From Candidatus Competibacteraceae bacterium (lineage in GTDB: Bacteria > Pseudomonadota > Gammaproteobacteria > Competibacterales > Competibacteraceae), in contig JAAUQA010000095.1 of NCBI GenBank assembly GCA_012032855.1, positions 1 to 9,244 on the forward strand: 9,244 nt of DNA, given 5' to 3'. Below the pieces are notes generated by a model. The model was not told the origin of the DNA. It ran no database searches and saw only the letters and a program-made list of their open reading frames with translations. Shown here piece after piece: positions 5,628 through 9,244 of the stretch (positions are counted from its first letter, which is position 1; every line of letters begins with the position of its first letter). Position numbers and translations under genes: made by a program.

Positions 5628-6434
5628 ATGCCGTCGTCATCCAAACTGCAATCCACCGCGCTCATCACCGGGGCATCGACCGGTATCGGTCTGGAATTGG
5701 CCAAGGTCTTCGCAGCCAAAAAACACGATCTGGTTCTGGTTGCAAGGAGCCAAAATCGACTGGAAACTTTGGCTGAAGAGCTGCGCAACGAGCAGGGTGT
5801 TCAGGTTACCGTCATCCCCGCCGATTTAACCGAACCCCACACGCCGCAGACCTTGTTCGAGACCTTGCAGCAACAAAATATTGACGTGGATATTCTGGTC
5901 AACAATGCCGGGGTCAATTTTCACGGTCATTTCAAAGATATCGCTCTGGATAATCACCTGCAATTGTTGCAATTGAACGTGATCGCGCTGACCCAACTGA
6001 CTCACCGCTTTTTAGTGCCGATGGTGGAGCGCGGCCAGGGGCGTATCTTGAATGTGGCGTCCATCAGCGCGTTTCAGCCAGTGCCGACGCTGAGCGTCTA
6101 CGCGGCGACCAAAGCTTATGTGCTGTCCTTGACGGAATCCTTGGCGGTGGAGCTACGCGGCACAGGAGTGTCCGTCACGGCGTTGTGTCCCGGCTTCACC
6201 GCCACCACGATGCTGGACATCGAATCCGCCACGAGCGGACACGGCACGCCAATACCGGATTTTCTAATCAGTGATCCGGTCAATGTGGCACGAGAGGGTT
6301 ATGCTGCCTGTCTGCGCGGCGAACCGGTGCATGTAAGCGGACTGATCAATAAAGCAATCACTTCCTGGGCGAAACATCAGCCGCGCTGGTTAGGGAGGTC
6401 CGTCGGTTCCTTCATGACTTGGTGGTCGCGCTGA
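5628..6434 (+). CDS. Classical short-chain dehydrogenase/reductase
   Basis: 268-residue cytosolic NAD(P)(H)-dependent oxidoreductase with a Rossmann fold, nearest to the DltE/COG0300 group of classical SDRs. The cofactor loop is TGASTGIG (residues 14-21). An Arg at the end of strand 2 (VARSQNR) suggests NADP(H) preference. NNAG is at 92-95, Asn117 is in LNV, Ser145 is in NVASIS, and Tyr158 and Lys162 are in YAATK: the full catalytic tetrad. CPGF after strand 6 is normal. The ATG at 5628 is chosen because AGGAA lies 5 bases upstream. An in-frame ATG at 5568 adds 20 residues unlike the family. The gene reads through without frameshift, unlike its neighbours. Substrate unknown. Confidence 0.94.
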   Translation: MPSSSKLQSTALITGASTGIGLELAKVFAAKKHDLVLVARSQNRLETLAEELRNEQGVQVTVIPADLTEPHTPQTLFETLQQQNIDVDILVNNAGVNFHGHFKDIALDNHLQLLQLNVIALTQLTHRFLVPMVERGQGRILNVASISAFQPVPTLSVYAATKAYVLSLTESLAVELRGTGVSVTALCPGFTATTMLDIESATSGHGTPIPDFLISDPVNVAREGYAACLRGEPVHVSGLINKAITSWAKHQPRWLGRSVGSFMTWWSR

Positions 6435-6456
6435 GAGTGCCAGAATACGGCGAGGC

Positions 6457-7015
6457 TTAGGCCGGTATAAAGTCCAACGCGACACCGTTATTGCACCAGC
6501 GTTGCCAGTCGGTTGGGGGCCGTCTTCGAAAACGTGGCCGTGATGTCCACCACATTTCACGCAGTGGTATTCCGTGCGCGGCCAAACCAGTTTGAAATCG
6601 GTTTTGGTGCCAAGGTGCTCGGGAATATGGTAAAGAAACTTGGCCAACCCGTGCCGCTGTCGTATTTCATCGCCGAGCTGAATAGCGGTAAACGACAGGC
6701 TGCGCAGACGAAGACGCCGGGACGCTTTTCGTCATTCAAGGGACTAGAGAAAGGCCTTTCAGTGTCCTCTTGAAACAAAACCTTATACGCATCTGGACTG
6801 AGTTGCTTGCGCCATTCAGCTTCAGGTTTAGTCACTGATTCAGTAGACAGCGCTACCTCGGCATTCTCCGGCAATAAAGACCGCCAACCCTGAACAATGG
6901 CGTCCAGATCAGGTTCGCTATTCACTGCCCAGGTTTGTCCACGGGGCATCAATAAGGGTGCAAAGGCGCCGCCGCCGGTAACGGCTGCGAGAGTAAGAAA
7001 CAGTCTACGCTTCAT
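6457..7015 (-). CDS. msrB: Exported peptide-methionine (R)-S-oxide reductase MsrB, two frameshifts in the given sequence
   Basis: Reduces methionine-R-sulfoxide in proteins. The N-terminus [20 protein letters not shown] is a twin-arginine-like signal, pointing to a periplasmic repair role. Domain marks are the first Zn pair in CAACRLPLF (Cys104, Cys107), GTGWPSFF (121-128), and the second pair in [20 protein letters not shown]. As given, the first frame ends at 6557. One missing base near 6627 moves the read to [22 protein letters not shown], and another near 6504 restores [14 protein letters not shown] with the catalytic Cys (codon 6493-6495) and a TAA at 6457-6459. The restored length is 186 residues. 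The ribosome-binding site GGAG lies 8 bases before the ATG. It is convergent with the SDR gene and divergent from the oxidoreductase gene. Confidence 0.92.
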
Positions 7016-7116
7016 CGGGGTATCTCCAATCAGTCTAATCTAGTCATACGTTGAATTATCGGCTATAGATTCGGCTAGGCAAGCTAAAACCCTAACTCCT
7101 CTTCGAAGGCACGCTA

Positions 7117-9244
7117 ATGGCAACATCCACAGCTGATCTTGACGACAAATATACCCTTGAGAACGGACGCGTCTATATGAGCGGTATCCAAGCACTGGTG
7201 CGGTTGCCCATGATGCAACGTCAGCGCGATCTGGCTCAGGGATTGAATACGGCCGGATTTGTTTCGGGTTATCGCGGTTCACCGTTGGGCGGTCTGGATA
7301 AAACCCTATGGCAGACTAGGCAGCATCTTGAAAGTCATCAGGTGCATTTCCAACCCGGCGTGAATGAAGATTTGGCCGCCACCGCAGTGTGGGGAACCCA
7401 ACAGGTCAATCTGTTCCCGGGCGCCAAGTACGATGGGGTGTTCGCCTTGTGGTACGGCAAAGGACCGGGCGTGGACCGCTGCGGCGATGTCTTTCGGCAT
7501 GCCAATGCCGCCGGCACTTCACCCCACGGCGGGGTGTTGGTGGTTGCCGGTGATGATCACGCCGCTAAATCCTCCTCCCTGCCTCATCAAACCGATCATG
7601 TGTTCAAGTCTGTGATGATGCCGGTGCTGGTGCCTTCCGGGGTGCAGGAATATCTTGATTACGGCTTACACGGCTGGGCGCTGTCGCGGTTTTCCGGCTG
7701 CTGGGTCGCCTTTAAGGCCATCGCCGATACGGTGGAAAGTTCGGCATCGGTCGATGTGTCGCTGGAACGAGTGTCTATCGTTCTGCCGAGCGATTTGGAA
7801 CTCCCGCCCGGCGGTCTCAATATCCGTTGGCCCGATCCACCACTGGTTCAGGAAGAACGCCTGCTGCACTATAAGTTGTATGCCGCGCTCGCCTACTGCC
7901 GGGCCAACCGACTCAACCAAATCGTGATCGACAGCCCCCGGCCCCCGCCTGGGAATCATTACTTCCGGCAAATCCTACTTAGACGTTCGCCAAGCATTGG
8001 ACGACCTGGGCATCAACGAACAATTGGCCGCTGAGATTGGTATCCGACTCTACAAAATCGGTATGGTTTGGCCGCTGGAAGCCGAGGGCGTGCGCCATTT
8101 CGCCGAGAATCTGGAGGAGATCCTGGTCGTCGAGGAAAGCGTCAGCTGCTGGAATACCAACTCAAGGAAGAGTTATACAACTGGCGCGAGGACGTGCGCC
8201 CACGGGTAATCGGCAAATTCGACGAGAAAGGCGAGTGGGCATTGCCGCATGGGGATTGGTTATTGCCAGCAGCCAGTGATCTGACTCCGGCGCGCATCGC
8301 CCGAGTCATCGCCGAGCGCATCGCGCGGTTCCACACTTCGAAAAAAATCCAAACCCGGTTGGCCTTTCTGGACGCCAAGGAACAGGCACTGGCTAAACCG
8401 CGCCTAGCCTTGCAGCGGGTACCGCATTATTGTCCCGGTTGTCCGCACAACACTTCCACCAAGGTTCCCGAAGGCAGTCGAGCCCTAGCAGGGATCGGTT
8501 GTCATTATATGGCGACTTGGCTCAGTCCGAAGACCACCCAGACCTTCAGCCAGATGGGTGGTGAGGGCGTACCCTGGATCGGACAAGCGCCATTTACCCA
8601 AACCCCGCACGTGTTCGCCAATCTGGGGGACGGCACCTATTTCCACTCAGGATTGCTGGCGATCCGCGCGGCGGTGGCTGCCAAGGTCAACATCACCTAT
8701 AAGATTCTCTATAACGATGCGGTGGCGATGACCGGCGGGCAGCCCGTGGACGGGCCGCTGGATGTAGCGTCGCTCACCCGGCAATTAGAGGCGGAAGGGG
8801 TTGGTCGCATCGTGGTGGTGACCGACGAGCCGAATAAGTATCACAATAAAACTGAGTTTGCTCCCGCCGTCCCGGTTCATCACCGCGATGAACTGGATGC
8901 AGTGCAACGAGAATTGCGCGATTATCGGGGCGTATCGGCGTTGATTTATGATCAGACCTGTGCTGCTGAGAAACGGCGGCGGCGCAAACGCGGTCGCTAT
9001 CCCGATCCCGCCAAGCGAGTGTTGATCAACGACCGGGTCTGCGAGGGTTGCGGCGATTGCAGTGCGCAATCCAATTGCTTGGCGGTAGTGCCGGTAGAAA
9101 CCGAATTTGGTCGCAAGCGCGCCATCGACCAATCAGCCTGCAACAAGGATTATTCCTGCTTGAACGGGTTCTGTCCCAGCTTTGTCACTGTGGAAGGGGC
9201 CGTTTGCGGAAAGGTAAACCACTTCCCCACCGCCCGCAACGGAA
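7117..9244 (+). CDS. Indolepyruvate ferredoxin oxidoreductase, fused form (3' part cut by window edge; three frameshifts)
   Basis: Large cytosolic thiamine-diphosphate and iron-sulfur enzyme that oxidatively decarboxylates indolepyruvate and other aryl or branched 2-oxoacids to acyl-CoA, passing electrons to ferredoxin. The N-terminal part has VSGYRGSPLGGLD, GVNEDLAATAVWG and the GKGPGVDRCGDVFRHAN block. After the restored frames come CPGCPHNTSTKVPEG, GIGCHYMATWL, the TPP motif GDGTYFHSG...NDAVAMTGGQ, then a Cys cluster (CEGCGDCSAQSNC, CNKDYSCLNGFC) for Fe-S. Single-base errors are inferred at the C-run 7942-7946 (extra base), the A-run 8136-8138 (missing base) and the G-run 9196-9199 (missing base; restored reading VEGGRLRKGK). 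About 709 of an expected 1,150 or so residues are visible; the gamma-type domain lies beyond. Start ATG at 7117 with AAGG upstream. Confidence 0.94.

Overview
The window looks like chromosomal DNA of a proteobacterium, most likely a gammaproteobacterium. This is an inference from a mixed base composition, a Blc-type lipocalin, an lrgA-lrgB pair, a Tat-type MsrB, the fused proteobacterial form of indolepyruvate ferredoxin oxidoreductase and perfect TTATCCACA DnaA boxes. No rRNA, tRNA, transposase, integrase or CRISPR array was found. The genus cannot be named from the sequence alone.

Left part (1-3610), all on the minus strand: a run of small accessory genes. In transcription order (right to left) they are two GNAT N-acetyltransferases, a LysE/RhtB-type exporter, an outer-membrane lipocalin lipoprotein, a third GNAT resembling aminoglycoside 6'-N-acetyltransferases, and an aldo/keto reductase cut by the window edge. 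The last two overlap by ATGA and are probably translationally coupled. The others are separated by spacers of 61 to 139 bases and look like independent acquisitions. The mix (three GNATs, a lipocalin, an exporter) recalls integron cassette cargo, but most spacers lack a recognisable attC.

Middle (3611-4314): a roughly 700-base stretch without a convincing intact gene. It holds a broken minus-strand reading frame with a PhyH-like N-terminus, a 44-base attC-like element directly at its stop codon, and a possible 52-residue orphan ORF beyond that.

Right part (4315-9244): lrgA-lrgB (holin-like/antiholin-like membrane pair) on the plus strand; a terminator; a perfect 14-bp inverted repeat that contains two consensus DnaA boxes; a short-chain dehydrogenase (plus); a convergent, exported methionine sulfoxide reductase B (minus); and, divergently, a large fused indolepyruvate ferredoxin oxidoreductase (plus) running off the end.

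The main quality issue is that lrgB, msrB and the oxidoreductase gene are broken by seven single-base frameshifts, mostly in homopolymers. In each case restoring one base regenerates textbook conserved motifs. The simplest reading is sequencing or assembly error, so these genes are probably intact in the organism. Automatic calling would truncate all three, and would lose the catalytic Cys of MsrB and about 400 residues of the oxidoreductase visible here.
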